Shown here: positions 1-13,596 of the stretch, one piece after another
How positions within the stretch are numbered: the first letter of the stretch is position 1
Layout: each line of letters opens with the position of its first letter
Source: Hypoxylon rubiginosum
Lineage: Eukaryota > Ascomycota > Sordariomycetes > Xylariales > Hypoxylaceae
NCBI GenBank assembly: GCA_902806565.1
Contig: CADCXA010000048.1
Location: 1 to 64,000, forward strand
DNA length: 64,000 nucleotides
Reading direction: 5' to 3'
The notes under the pieces: model-generated
Told to the model about the DNA's origin: nothing
What the model saw: only the letters and a program-made list of their open reading frames with translations
The model's database searches: none
Made by a program: the position numbers and the translations under genes

Positions 1-3000
1 TAACGTTTATAAATTTAAAAATAAAAACCTTATAAATTTAAATAAAAATTTTATATTATAATTTATAATATAATTTAATTAATTTAAAAAATAAATATAT
101 TTAATAATAATTATAATTAAATATTATTATATTTATTTTTAAATAAATATTACCAACGTTTTAATAAAAGAAAATAATTAATAACTTTATATATTATTTT
201 TTAATATTTAAATAAAATAATAATATAATAGTTAATAAAATTATTTAATAATATTAAAAATTTATTAAATCTTAATAATTATTAGTTATTATTTTATTTT
301 AATAAAAAAAATAAAACTAGGAAAAATATTATAATTATAACTTTAATTAAAACTTTTAAAAATAAAAATACTTATAAATAAATTATATTTATAATTATAT
401 TAAATTTTATAAAAATATATATAAATAAAATAATTATTTATTTTATAATAAATTTATTTAATAATAAGTTTTAAAAAATCCTTTTTAAAAAAAAACTACT
501 TAAAAATAAATAAATATTTTAATTATAAATAAATATAATAAAATAAATAAAATAAATTTAATAAAATTTATAAGTAATTTTAAAAATTATAAAATTAATA
601 TAAAAAACATTTTAAAAATATATTTATTATTATATTTTATAAAAACTTTTATTAGTTTAAATTAATATAAAAGTTATTTTTATTATATTTTTTAAAACTT
701 ATAATTAAATATATTTATAATAATATAAAATATAAATTTAAAATAAATATAAAAAAAATATATATATTTTATATTTATAATTACTAGTTATAAAAATAGT
801 TTATAAATATTATACTTTTTAATTAATAAATATAAAGATTAAATATTTAATTTATTAGTTTATTAAATTATTTATATTATAATTAATAAATTATAAAAAA
901 TATAAATATAAAACCGTTATATTATTAAATTTTATATAATATATAATAAACTTTTAAACTTATTTTATATTTATAAAAAAATATAATTAAAAAATATTTA
1001 TATTTTTATTTAAATATATTTTTAAATATATATAAAAATATAAAATAAATATATTTATTAAGGTATTTTAAATAATAAATAAGTTAAATTTAAAAATATT
1101 AATTTATTTATTTTTTATAAAAAATATATTAGTTATATTAATAAAAAATAATTATTAACCGTTTAAAATAATAAATAAAATAAAATATATTATAAAAACG
1201 TTTATATTTAATTTAGATTTATTTATTTATTTAATAAATATAAATATTTTTCTTATAATATAATTATTAAAAATTATATTAATATTTTTTTTTATATAAA
1301 ATATTTATTTTAATAAGTTAAATAAAAAGTTATTAATTTTTTTTTAATAAAATTTATAAATTAAAATAAAATATATTAATAATCCTTAATAAACTTTTTA
1401 ATAAAATAAAATATACGTTTATATTAACTTTTATTATTATAAAATTTAAAATATAAAATTAAATATTATTAAAAGGTTTTTTAAATTTTATATTAAAATA
1501 AAAAATCTTTAAAAAAACAAATTTTATTATTATATATATATAGTTATTTTAAATAATAAATTTTAATAAATTATATCTTTTATTATTAATAAAAAAAAAT
1601 ATTAATTAAAGTTATAATTTTTTTTAAATATAAATTAATATTAATTATTTTTTTTAAACTTAAAAAATAAATTATATATAAATATTATTTACTTTTAATA
1701 ATAAATTTATTATAAGTTATTTTTATTTTTATTTTTTTATTATAAATATTTTTTTATTTTTATTAATTTTTTATTTATTTTTAAATATATTATAATTATA
1801 TATATATATATATTTATTTATTATTTAAATTAAAAAAAAATTATAAAATTAATTTTTATATAAATTTAAATTATTAATTTTTATAATTATAAAATAATTT
1901 ATAAATTAATATAATTATTTAAATTTAATTAATAATAATTTTTAAAAATTATTAATAAATTATAAAAAAATAATATTATTATAAATAATTTATTTATATA
2001 AAAATTAAATTTATAATATAAATATATAAATTTATATAATAAGGTTATAAATTTAAATTATATATAATATTAATATATATATAAATATTAATTATAATAT
2101 AATTTTTTAATAATAATTTAAAAAAAAAACTTTAATTATAAATTAAATTTTAATAATTACTTTTTTTTATTAAATATACCCGCTTAATTAAATTACTATT
2201 TTATGTTATTTATAAATATTTATTATTTATATAAATAAATTTTTATTACTTATTAAATTTTTTAAATAAATAATTATATTTTTAATTAATTAATTAATTT
2301 TATTTTTATTAATATTATATAAAATTATTTTTCATAACTTTTTTTAAAAGTTAAATTAAAATTAGTTTATTTTAAAAATTAAAAGTTTTTTAAAAAAAAT
2401 TTAAAAAAAGTTATATATAAAACTTAAATATTTTAATTAATATAATAAATAATATTATTTTTAATATTATTTAATTATTTAATTAAATTTTAAATATTAA
2501 TAAAAGTTTTTAATTTTTTATTAATTATTTAAATTTAATTTTTTTATTTATAATTTAAATAAAAAATTATAATATATAATAAAATAAATAAAAATAAAAC
2601 TTAAGTTTATTTTATTTTTTAAATAAAAATAATAAATAATAAAAAATTATATATAAAAAGAAAATAAAAACTAATAAAAAAAATCTATATTATAAATATG
2701 GTTTTTATTATATTTTAAATTTATTATAACTTATAAATTTTATAAAAATAAATATAATGTTTTTTATATTTATTATTTAATTTTAATTATTTTTTATTTA
2801 AAAAAACAGTTTTAATAATTAATTTTTTATATAAATAAGAAATATTTAATAATAAAACTTATTAATAAATTTTATTTAAAAAATAAGATTTATTTTATTA
2901 ATTTTTTATATATTTTTAATTTAAATATTTTTTTTTCTTTTAATATATTTAATATATAATTTAAAATAATTTATTTATTATAAATTACTTAAAATAAAAA

Positions 3001-3784
3001 AATAAAAAAATATAATTATAAAATTTCTTAATAATTATAAGTTTGTAAATAAATAAAAGTAAAAATTTTTAAAAATACGTATTTTTTTATAACTTAAAAA
3101 CTATTTAATTTTAATTAATAAAATATGGTTTTTTTTTAATGGTTTTATTTTTTTATAATATAATTAAAATTTTTAACGTTATAATAAATAATTATATTAT
3201 TAATATTTTATTAAATATTATTATAATATATTAATATATATAATTTAAATAAAAAATAAAAATAAAAATAATATTAAATTTTAAATAAAAATAATTTTCA
3301 ATAAATAATTAAACTTTTATAACTTAAAATAATTAATATAAATAATATTTTTTAAAGTTTTAAATATTTTTATTATATTATATATAATATATTTTATTTA
3401 AATTATAAAAATAATTTTAATAAAAAGTTTTTATATTTATAAAAAATTTAATAATAAAGTTTATATTATATAATATAAATAATTTAAAAGTTATAATAAT
3501 ATTTATAAAATATTATTAAAAAAAAAAAAGTTTTCTTAAAATTATATAACGGTAAAATAATATATAAAAAAATATAAAATAAAAGATTTTAAAATAACAT
3601 AGGTTTTTAAAAAAATATAAAATAATATTATAATTATTTTTAATATTATATATAATTTATATATAAAATATAAAATAAAATTAATTAATATTTATATTTT
3701 TTAACTTATAAAAACTATAAATATTTAATTAATTTATTAAAATATTATAAATATTAATTATAAAAAACTTATTAATAATATATT

Positions 3785-3935
3785 AATATTATAATTTAAA
3801 AATAAAAACTTTAAATAATATAATAAAAATAAAATAAAGATTTAAATTAATATAAAACGTAAAATTTATTATATATATTACGAATTTTATAATTAAAATT
3901 ATAATTAAAATTTTAAAAATAAAACCTTAATATTT
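3785..3935 (+). repeat. Short direct repeat, copy A
   Basis: Closely matches 12955-13105. Both carry a TTATTATATATATTACGA motif followed by three ATTAAAATT-type units. In the left flank it lies before the 4486 repeat and in the right flank after its partner, so the order of the two repeats is reversed. Confidence 0.55.
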
Positions 3936-4485
3936 TTTTTTTTAATTTTAAACTTTTATAAAAAAATATAATATTAAAAAACATCGTAAAAATAAATATT
4001 TTTTTATTATTTTATAAAAAAAGTTTAATTATAGTAATCTTTATATAAAATAATTATAATTATATAAATAATTATATAAGTTTTTAATATTTAAATAATT
4101 AATTTTTATTATTAATTTATAATTAAATTTTAAAATCTTTTTTAATATTTTATATATATATATTTATAAATTAAAACTATTTAAAAATAATAATAAATTT
4201 AATAAAAAAATTAATTATTAAATTAATAATTTATTAAAATATTTATTAATAAACTTATTTTATAAATATATTAATATAAAATTTTATAAAAATATTTATA
4301 AGGATTTTTATAAAAATTTATATATTAATAAATTAAAAAATATAATAATTTTAATAATTTTTATTAAAAAAAAATTAATTTTTATTAATATAATAATTAT
4401 AATATTTATATTAATAAGTTATTAATTTTAAGTTTTTAATTTTAATTTTAAAAATTAAAATTTTTTATTAAAATATTTATTGTTT

Positions 4486-4760
4486 TTATTAAATTAATTT
4501 AATTAATTAAATTATAAAAAATTTATAAAAACTTTAAATAATAATTATATTATATTAAAATAAAATAATTAATATAAAATAATATAAATAAAATTATTAT
4601 ATAAAATAATATATATAAAACTTTAAATTCTATATATAATTATAAAATTTAAATTTTATATTATATATTTATAATTTAAATTAATTAAAATTAAAGTTTA
4701 TTTTTTTTATAATATTAGTTTTTATTTTTACTTGTATTATTATTTTAATTATATAGGTTT
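4486..4760 (+). repeat. Older repeat family, copy A
   Basis: About 270 bp nearly identical to 12484-12775, including TTAATTTAATTAATTAAATT, the AAAACTTTAAATT block and a TATAATATTAGTTTTTATTT block. The second copy begins right after the right LTR, so these copies lie outside the 6.9-kb element on both sides. This fits nesting of one element in another, or a segmental duplication. Confidence 0.6.
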
Positions 4761-5557
4761 TTTTATTTATTTATTTATTTATTAATATTAATTAGTTTTA
4801 TTAATTAATAATATAAATAACAAGGTTTTTTAAAATAAAATAAACGGCGTTAAAATTTTATTTACTTTAAAATAAAATAAAAACCATGTTTATATTAATA
4901 AAAATTCTCGAAATATAATTTTATTTACTTTTAAAATTATATTGTTTTATATTTTTAAAATTTTTAAAAAGTTTAAGTTATAATTTTATATATATATTTT
5001 AATATATTATTATTTTATATATTTTAAATTTATATTTTATTATATAAAATAAATTTAAATTAAATATTTTATTAATTAAATTTAACGATATTATTTAATT
5101 AATATTTTAATATTATTAATTAATTATATAAAAAAAATCCTACCTAATAAATTAAAAACTTAAAAATATAATTTCACTTATTTTTAAAATTATACCGTTT
5201 TATTTTTTTTAGTTTTATATTTATTATATAATAATTTTAATTATATAAAAAATCTATTATAAAAACTATAAAAAATTTTTTATTAAACTAATTTATAAAA
5301 TTATAATTTTAATTATATAATAAATTTATTATAAAAATTATAAAAACTTTTTTATTAAATTAATTTATAAATTTTTTTTTATTATATATTAATTTAAATT
5401 ATATAAAAAATCTATAAAATAAAATAAATTATTTTTATTTTAAATTAAATTTTAAATTTTTAAATTAAATTTTTAATTAACTAGATTTATATATAATATT
5501 TTTATATAATATTTTTATATATAATATTTTAATAAATTAATATATATATATATTATT

Positions 5558-5819
5558 ATAACGTGGACCTGGATATTTATAGCTTGTATATATAGCTTAT
5601 ATATAAATGTTATTTTATTAATTTAAAGGTTAAAATTAAAACTAGAATATATATAATATTTTAGGTAAATATATATTAATAAGGGATAAGTTATTTTAAA
5701 GTAATTATATATATAATTTATAAATTTTTTCTTTTTTTAATTTTTTATATTTAAATATATTTATTTATTTTTAGATAATTAAGTTTAGCTTTTTTATTTA
5801 TTTAAATAATGTGTAATAA
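5558..5819 (+). repeat. Left LTR (about 262 bp)
   Basis: This segment aligns collinearly with 12207-12467. Shared landmarks include TTATTAATTTAAA, TATATATAATTTATA and TATTTAAATAT, and the two copies differ mainly by C/T and G/A changes as RIP would leave. It is the least mutated of the three copies: it still contains ACGTGGACCTGG at its start. Boundaries are approximate to about 10 bases. Confidence 0.7.
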
Positions 5820-8800
5820 TATTTAAATATCTTTTATTTTATTTTTGGGAAGAAATAATAATATTTTATAAAAAGAGAATTTAATTTTAAAAATTTTTTA
5901 ATTTAATAAATTAATACCTTTAATAATTATTAATAATATTTCCGATATTTTTAACACTAAGAAATTTTAATAAACTAGGAATAATTATTAATAAATAATG
6001 GCTGGATCTTTTTATATTAATGTTATAGTTTTAGTAATTACTAATAAAAAAAACTTTTAAAACGTTTACTTTATTTTTAAAGGAGAGTAATTAATTAATA
6101 AAGATTTATTTATTAATTTTTTAGTTAAAATTAAAGAACCAGGTTTATATTTAAAATAACTTAATTTAGTAGATTATTAAATTATTTTTAATTAATAATT
6201 TAATGTTTTTATTTATATAATTAATCGCTTACTTTAATTAAAAAAAAATAATAATTATAAGGAGTTTATACAGGTTTTTTTTATATTTAAAGTAAATTAT
6301 AACACTTTTAATATAATAATATTTAACGTTTTAAAAACTAATTTAATAGAAAGAATTATATTTTATTAAAAAGCTAATAATATAATAAAAATTCCTTAAG
6401 TTTAATTTAAGTTATTTATAAATATAAGTAATTAAATATAGCTAAATAACTTTTAAAAATTAATAATTAATAATTTTAAAGTAATAATAAAAAATTTAAA
6501 ACCACTTTTCTTTAAAATATAATTTTATATTTTAAAATAAATAGTTTTAAAAAAATAAATTATAAAATTAATAAATATATTAATAAGTATAACTTAATAT
6601 ATAATTTTCTTATATAATTAAATCGTTTATATTAAAAATAAACTCGTTTTAAAAAAGTAAATAAACATGTAATTTATATATAACTAAGTAATTAATAAAT
6701 TATAATTTGTTTAAATAAAGAAAATAAAAATAATAATAAGCGTAGTTAATTAACTTTAAAAGAATATTAAAGCTTTTAATAAAAAAACGGATATAAATAA
6801 TACGATAAAAAAATCCCTTCGATAAATAATAATAATATTAAAAATATAAAATATTAAACTTTAAATAATTATTAAAAAATTATAATAATATATTATTATA
6901 TTTAAAGAAATAAATATTAACCTTTTAAAAACAAATAAAAGCGGGAAAATTAACGTAATTAATTTTTATATAAATAAAATAAAAAATACTATATTTTTTA
7001 AAAAATAATATTAACAAATAAAAAATTAATTAAAGGTTAATAAAAACCATTTTTTTTTTAATATTATAAAAATAATAAATATTAAATTATATTTTAAAAA
7101 AGAAATAACAGTAAATATTTTTTTATATTTTTATAAAAATTATTTAAAACTAATTTAAATATTTACTACTTTTATAAAATATTTTTATAAAAAATATTTT
7201 AATTTTAACATTTATAAAAAAGCGGAGGATAAATTTATAGTTTTTAAAATAAAACTAGGTAATAAATTTCATATATTTAAAAATAAATTTATTCGTTTTA
7301 TAAAAAAATACTATAAGTTAAAAATAAAATAAATGTAATAATTTTATAAGTAACTTTTATTAATATTATAAATTATAATAATATTAATATATTTAATATA
7401 TAATAATAATTTTGTTAAATTTATTAAAATAGTTATACGTGTGGCTTGGTAGTTAATATAAATAAATAAAAATAAAGATATTATAAAAATTAATTATAAT
7501 TAAACTTTTAAAGGTGGTATATTTATTTAAAAATTTATAAATAATTAAAACTAAACTTAAGGATAAAAAACCTAGGTTTTAAAGTTATTTAAAAATAAGT
7601 TTATTAAACTTATAATTAAAAAACGTTATTTTAAATATAAAAGGTAAGAATATATATTTTATAACTATTTTAAGAAATTATTTTATAGTAAAATAAAAGT
7701 TATAAATAATAAAATTAAGGAAGTAAAAATTACTAAGGTAATAACTTAATAAATATAACATTAAAAATCTAATAAAAAAAAGGTATTTAACTATAAAAAA
7801 ATCATTTTTAAAAATAATAAAAATTTAACGTTTAATAATTTAAAAATAAAAAACTAATTTTAAAAAATATAAATTTTATTTTAAGAAAGGAATTTTTATT
7901 TAAAATAAACTTTAATAATATTCTATATAATTTTCTTAAAAAAATATTAAATGGATAATTTTTATTATTTATTATTATAATAATTAATAATAAATTATTA
8001 TTAATTATAAATAACTTATTAAAAGATATTAAGGCTAGAGGATATATTTTTATTAGTGTTAATTTCGTAAAAAAAGCTTAAAAATTATTATAAGTATTAT
8101 TAAAAATTAAATTTAAATTATAACATATTAATAAATATAATAAAAAATTTATATAAATAATTAATATGTTATTATTAATAAATATTTATATTAATAATTA
8201 GATAATTAAATAAGTATTAATAATAATTATTAATATAAAATAAGATATTATTATTAAAAAAAAATAATTTAAAAAACATAATGTTATAATTAATATTATT
8301 TATTATTAACTTTTATTTTTAAATATTTAAATTATATAATAATTAAAAGATATTAAAATAAATAATATAGGATATTTAATAAAAGATATAAATAGTAAAT
8401 TTTAATAAGATATTTATAACTAAAATAAAAAAATGAAAAAAAAAAACTAATATTAATAAACTAGTTATTAACTAATAATAAAAAAACAATATAAATATTA
8501 AGTGTAAATTTATAATATAATTTATTAATTAAAAATATAAAAAAACTTAAAGTTAAAAATATTAGTAATAATAATATTTAAAAAAATAATATAAATATTA
8601 ATAATAATTTTATTTTAAAAAATAAATAAATTATATTATATATAACCTAAATTATAAAAAATAAAACAAGTAATATAAAAAAAAAAAAATAATAATAACC
8701 TTTTTAAAAAAAATAAGGAAAAAAATATATTACATTTATATTTAAATATAAATAAAAAAGATTATTATTATATATATTATAATATAATAAAATGGTATAA

Positions 8801-11800
8801 AAATTACAAATTAAACATAGCTTTTATTAAAATTAAACTTTTTTATAAGTTTTTAAAAAAGATTAAAATTAAAAAAATTAACCTTTATAATATTAACTAC
8901 TTATTAAAAGATAAGTAAAAATATAATAACTATAAATATAACTTTAAATTTTAAAATAAAAATAAATTAAAATAATTAATAATATAAATAATATTAAAAA
9001 AATATTATAATTATTTAAACGTTTTTAATAAAACCATGTTAAATAAGATTTTATTATATTAACTAAAAGTAAATTATAAGATTAAATTTAAAAGAAAACC
9101 TAAGAAATTAAGCCACTTCTTTTTATATAAAATATTAATAAATAAATTAAAAACTTATAAAAAATATATAATAAAATATATTTATAAAAGATCTATAAAA
9201 TTAAATATATTATTATAAACAGTACCAGTATTTTTTATATTAAAGTTAAATAATAACTTATAATTTTATATTAATTATTAAAAATTTAATAACCTTATTA
9301 AAAAGAACTAATATTTATTATTATTAATTAAAAAAACTTTTAATAAGATATTTACAGTTAAAATATTTAGTAAAATAAATATTTAATAAATTTTCCATTA
9401 TATTTAATTTAATTTAAACTTAAAAAACCTAATAATATTTTAAACTTATTATAATTTTTATAAATATAAAATTTTTTCTTTTAGTTTTTTAAATAAATTA
9501 TTAAACTTTTAATATTTTATTAATAATATTTTAATAAAATATTTTAATAAATTTTATAATATATATTTAAATAATATATTAATTTATTTATAATTTAAAA
9601 AAAAATATATTTTATATATTAATTTAATATTAAAACATTTATATGTAATAAATCTTTAAGTTAATATAATTAAATATAAATTTTATATAAAAAAAATAAA
9701 GTTTTTAAGGTTTATTATAAAAACTAATAATATAATAATAAATTTTTTAAAAATTACATTATTAACAGGTTGAAAAAAGTTAAAAAATGTTAAGAAAATG
9801 TAATCTTTTTTAGGTTTTTATAATTTTTATAAAAAATTTATTTAAAATTATAAATATATAACTTAATTATTTAATAACTTTATAAAAAAAAATGCATTTT
9901 TTAATTAAATAAAATTTTATTAAAAAACTTTTAATAAATTAAAATATAAAATAACATATATATTAATCCTTTATTATTTTAATTATAACTTAGAAACTAA
10001 AGTTAAAATTAATATTTTAAATAATATAATAATAAATGTTATAATATAATAAAACCTAAAAATAAAAAAATAACATCTAATAATTTACTTCTTAAAAATA
10101 ATATAAAACATAAAATATAATTATAATATTTATAATAAAAAAATACTAGTTATAATATAAGCGTTATAATATTAAAAAACAGAATTTATTAAATTATAAA
10201 TAACGTAACTTTTTTTAGTAATAATAAATTATTATATTTTAAAATATTTTAATATTAAATAACTTTTTAATTAATAATAAGTAAAATAAATGGAATTTTT
10301 ATTTTAATATAATTTTAATATAATATATCATTTTAAAAAAAATAATATTTTTATTAATATATTATTTTATAAATATAAAAATATTAAAATATAAAATAAA
10401 AAATATTAAATAATATATATAATAATTATATTTAAATTAATTTTTATAATAAAATAAATAAAACTTAATATAAATTTAATTAATATAGTAATATTAAAAG
10501 TATAAAAAAAAGTAATATATTTATTTATTTTTAATAAAAATATATTTATATTTAAAAAATTTAAAATAAAATTAATAAATAAATTATTAAAAGTAAATAT
10601 TACTTATTTTAATTTAAATATTTATTATTAAATAATATAAAGTGATAAGTTAAATAATATATTTTTTATATTTAAAAAACTAGTATTTTATAATAGTTAA
10701 TTAATTATATTTAATATAAATAACTTTTAAATAAAAGTATTAATTAAAATATATTTATATTTAATAATAATATATTTTAATTAAAAAAAAATATATGAAA
10801 TATTTTTTATATATTATTAATAAAAAGGATAATTTATTAATATAAATTATTTTATAAATAATTATTATTATTAACTTTTAAAAAATCTTTATAATAAAAT
10901 TTTAAACTGGTTATATTTTTTATTAATATTATTATAAATATAATTATATATTATAATAAATTTTAAATTTATATTAAAAGATAAATATAAATATAATAAT
11001 TTATTAATTATAATTTATAAGCTAGGAAAAAAATCATGGAATATGTTATATTTTTAAATAGTTATAATAAAAAATATAACCCGAATATATTTTTAAGGAT
11101 TATATAAAATTTTTAAGTTATTAGTTAATATAATTAGCGATTAAAAATTATAATTTATCGTGGATTTTATAAATAAAATATTATAAGTTATAAGTATAAA
11201 ATGGAATTTTTTTATTATAAAATACTTTTAGATAATAAATTAAATAAAAATAATAAATAAATATATTAATTAATATTTTTATTTATTTATTAATTATTAT
11301 TAAAATAACTGGTTTATTATAATATTAATATTAAATATAATATAAATATTATTATTATATAAATCTATTAATATATTATTATATAAAATAAAATATAGCT
11401 TTTTAATATTATTATTATTTAATTAAAAAGCTTATATAATAAAATTAAAAGAATTTTTAGTTAAAAAATGTTTTAATTAAAAAAAAGTTTAAAAGATAAT
11501 ACTTATTATTAAAAAATAATAAAATAAAATTTAAGAAATTATAAAGGGATTATAAAAGTGAATAATAAAATAAATTAATTAATATTAATATAAATTAGAT
11601 TTTAAAATAAGAAACCATATATATATTATTAAAAAAAAAGGAATAACTATAAATTATTCCAGCGATAAATTTAACTATTTAATAATTAGAAACTATTATA
11701 AAATTATAAAAATAAAAAAATATATATATATAATAAATATATTAAAAAAAAAAGGCTTAATAATATTTCTTGTTAATTAACTAAGGAAATATTTAAATAA

Positions 11801-12206
11801 TCCGTTATTAAAATAAGCGAGTAAAAACTTATTAATAAATATAATTAAATTAAATAATATTAAAAAATAATAAGTAAATAAAATATTTTTATTTAAAGTA
11901 TATTATAAATAATTATAATATTAAATATAATAATTAAATTAAAACTTTAATCTGGAATAATATAATATATTAAATTTTAAAAATAATATATTAATATTAT
12001 AAAAATATTATAATAATAATTTAAAATAACTAAAGTTACTAATAAAATTAATAAAATAAAAAAAAGCGGTAAAATATAATAAATTTAATAAATTACATAT
12101 AGATAATAATAAGTTAGTTTTATTAAAAAATAAAAGTTTATAATAAAAAAAAAAATAATATATAAAAACATATATTTTTTTTTAAAGTAAGGATAATATT
12201 ATAATA

Positions 12207-12467
12207 TAAACTTAAATATTTATAATTTATATATATAATTTATATATAAACACCACTTTATTAATTTAAAAACTAGGGTTAAAATTAAAATATATATAAC
12301 ATTTTAAATAAATATATATTAACAAAGAATAAACTATTTTAAAATGGTTATATATATAATTTATAGATTTTTTCTTCTTTTAATTTTTTATATTTAAATA
12401 TGTTTATTTATTTTTAAATAATTAAACCTAGCCTTTTAACTTATCTAAATAATATATAATATATATA
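12207..12467 (+). repeat. Right LTR (about 260 bp)
   Basis: Direct-repeat partner of 5558-5819, more heavily converted to A/T. It is followed directly by sequence matching the region around 4486. Boundaries are approximate. Confidence 0.7.
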
Positions 12468-12483
12468 ATAAAATTTTTTTTAT

Positions 12484-12775
12484 TAATATTAAATTAATTT
12501 AATTAATTAAATTATAAAAAATTTATAAAAATTTAAAATAATAATTATATTATATTAAAAAAAAAAAAAAAAATTAATTAATATAAAATAATATAAATAA
12601 AATTATTATATAAAATAATATATATAAAACTTTAAATTTTATATATAATTATAAAATTTAAGTTTTATATTATATATTTATAATTTAAATTAAATAAAAA
12701 ATTAAAATTTTTATTTTTTTTATAATATTAGTTTTTATTTTTACTTTTATTATTATTTTAATTATATAGTTTTAA
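12484..12775 (+). repeat. Older repeat family, copy B
   Basis: Partner of 4486-4760, same orientation and about 8 kb away. It includes a poly-A run near 12560 that is absent from the other copy. Confidence 0.6.
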
Positions 12776-12954
12776 TTTTTTTTTTTATTATTTTATTTAT
12801 TAATAATTTTAAAATATAAAAAAGTTATATATTTTATAATAAAAATATTTTAATTAATTTATTATTAAAATTTTTTTTTATTAAAAATATAAATAAATTA
12901 ATTATATAATATAAAAAATAATAAATTTAAATTTAAATAAAATAAATATTAAAT

Positions 12955-13105
12955 ATTATAATTTAAAAATAAAAATTTTAAATAATATAATAAAAATAAA
13001 ATAAAAATTTAAATTAATATAAAATATAAAATTTATTATATATATTACGATTTTTATAATTAAAATTATAATTAAAATTTTAAAAATAAAATTTTAATAA
13101 TTAAT
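12955..13105 (+). repeat. Short direct repeat, copy B
   Basis: Same orientation as 3785-3935, with further G/C to A/T change. It lies between the older repeat copy B and the inverted LTR copy. Confidence 0.55.
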
Positions 13106-13120
13106 TATAAATATATTAAT

Positions 13121-13382
13121 ATTATATATTATTTAAATAAATAAAAAAACTAAACTTAATTATTTAAAAATAAATAAGCGTATTTAAATATAAAAAACTA
13201 AAAAAAGAAAAAATTTATAAATTATATATATAATTATTTTAAAATACCTTATTTTTTATTAATATATATTTATTTAAAATATTATATATATTTTAGTTTT
13301 AATTTTAATTTTTAAATTAATAAAATAACGTTTATATATAAATTATATATATAAATTATAAATATTTAAATTTATATTATAA
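13121..13382 (-). repeat. Inverted third copy of the LTR
   Basis: The reverse complement of this segment aligns over its whole 262 bp with the left LTR at 5558-5819. No partner LTR in this orientation is visible to the right, where the sequence becomes normal gene-rich DNA. It is therefore either a solo LTR or the remaining end of a second, truncated element at the edge of the isochore. Confidence 0.65.
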
Positions 13383-13596
13383 TAATTAATATATTTAATT
13401 AATATTTATATAAATAATAATAATTTTATAAAATATATATTTTTTATAACGTGTATATATTAAAAATTAAAAAAATTAAATTAAATTAAATCGCGGTATT
13501 ATTAAGCTTATATAAACAAGGGCTATTATGCACCGCTTAAGCCGGTGCCTCACGTAATAAAAGACCTAATGTAATTTACGATTTATCGGTCATTGT

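Larger units (their letters stand above)
5558..12467. mobile_element. RIP-inactivated LTR retrotransposon
   Basis: Two direct repeats of about 260 bp (5558-5819 and 12207-12467) bound a 6.9-kb unit, the size expected of a fungal LTR retrotransposon. The interior has slightly more G and C than its surroundings but is full of stops in all frames, so gag/pol cannot be read and the superfamily (Gypsy or Copia) cannot be assigned. Orientation, primer-binding site and target-site duplication could not be identified after RIP. The element is dead, having no coding capacity. The flanks on both sides carry a different repeat family, suggesting insertion into an older element. Confidence 0.65.
1..13515. 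repeat. AT-rich isochore of RIP-degraded repeats
   Basis: Roughly 13.5 kb of extreme A+T sequence dominated by TA, AA and TT steps, with almost no CA/TG or CG steps and no long open reading frame on either strand. This is the pattern left by repeat-induced point mutation in filamentous ascomycetes, where C-to-T changes on both strands destroy duplicated DNA. Internal repeats are still recognisable (listed separately), which shows that the block is made of old transposons rather than unique DNA. It ends abruptly near 13,500-13,515, after which base composition becomes normal within a few tens of bases. The left end is cut by the window, so its full size is unknown. Confidence 0.9.

Noticed and set aside
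1..13515. Mitochondrial DNA or a centromere as the source of the AT-rich block
   Set aside because: No mitochondrial genes, tRNAs or group I introns are seen, and degraded LTR copies plus direct continuity with nuclear genes fit RIP better. A centromeric position cannot be excluded from this window.
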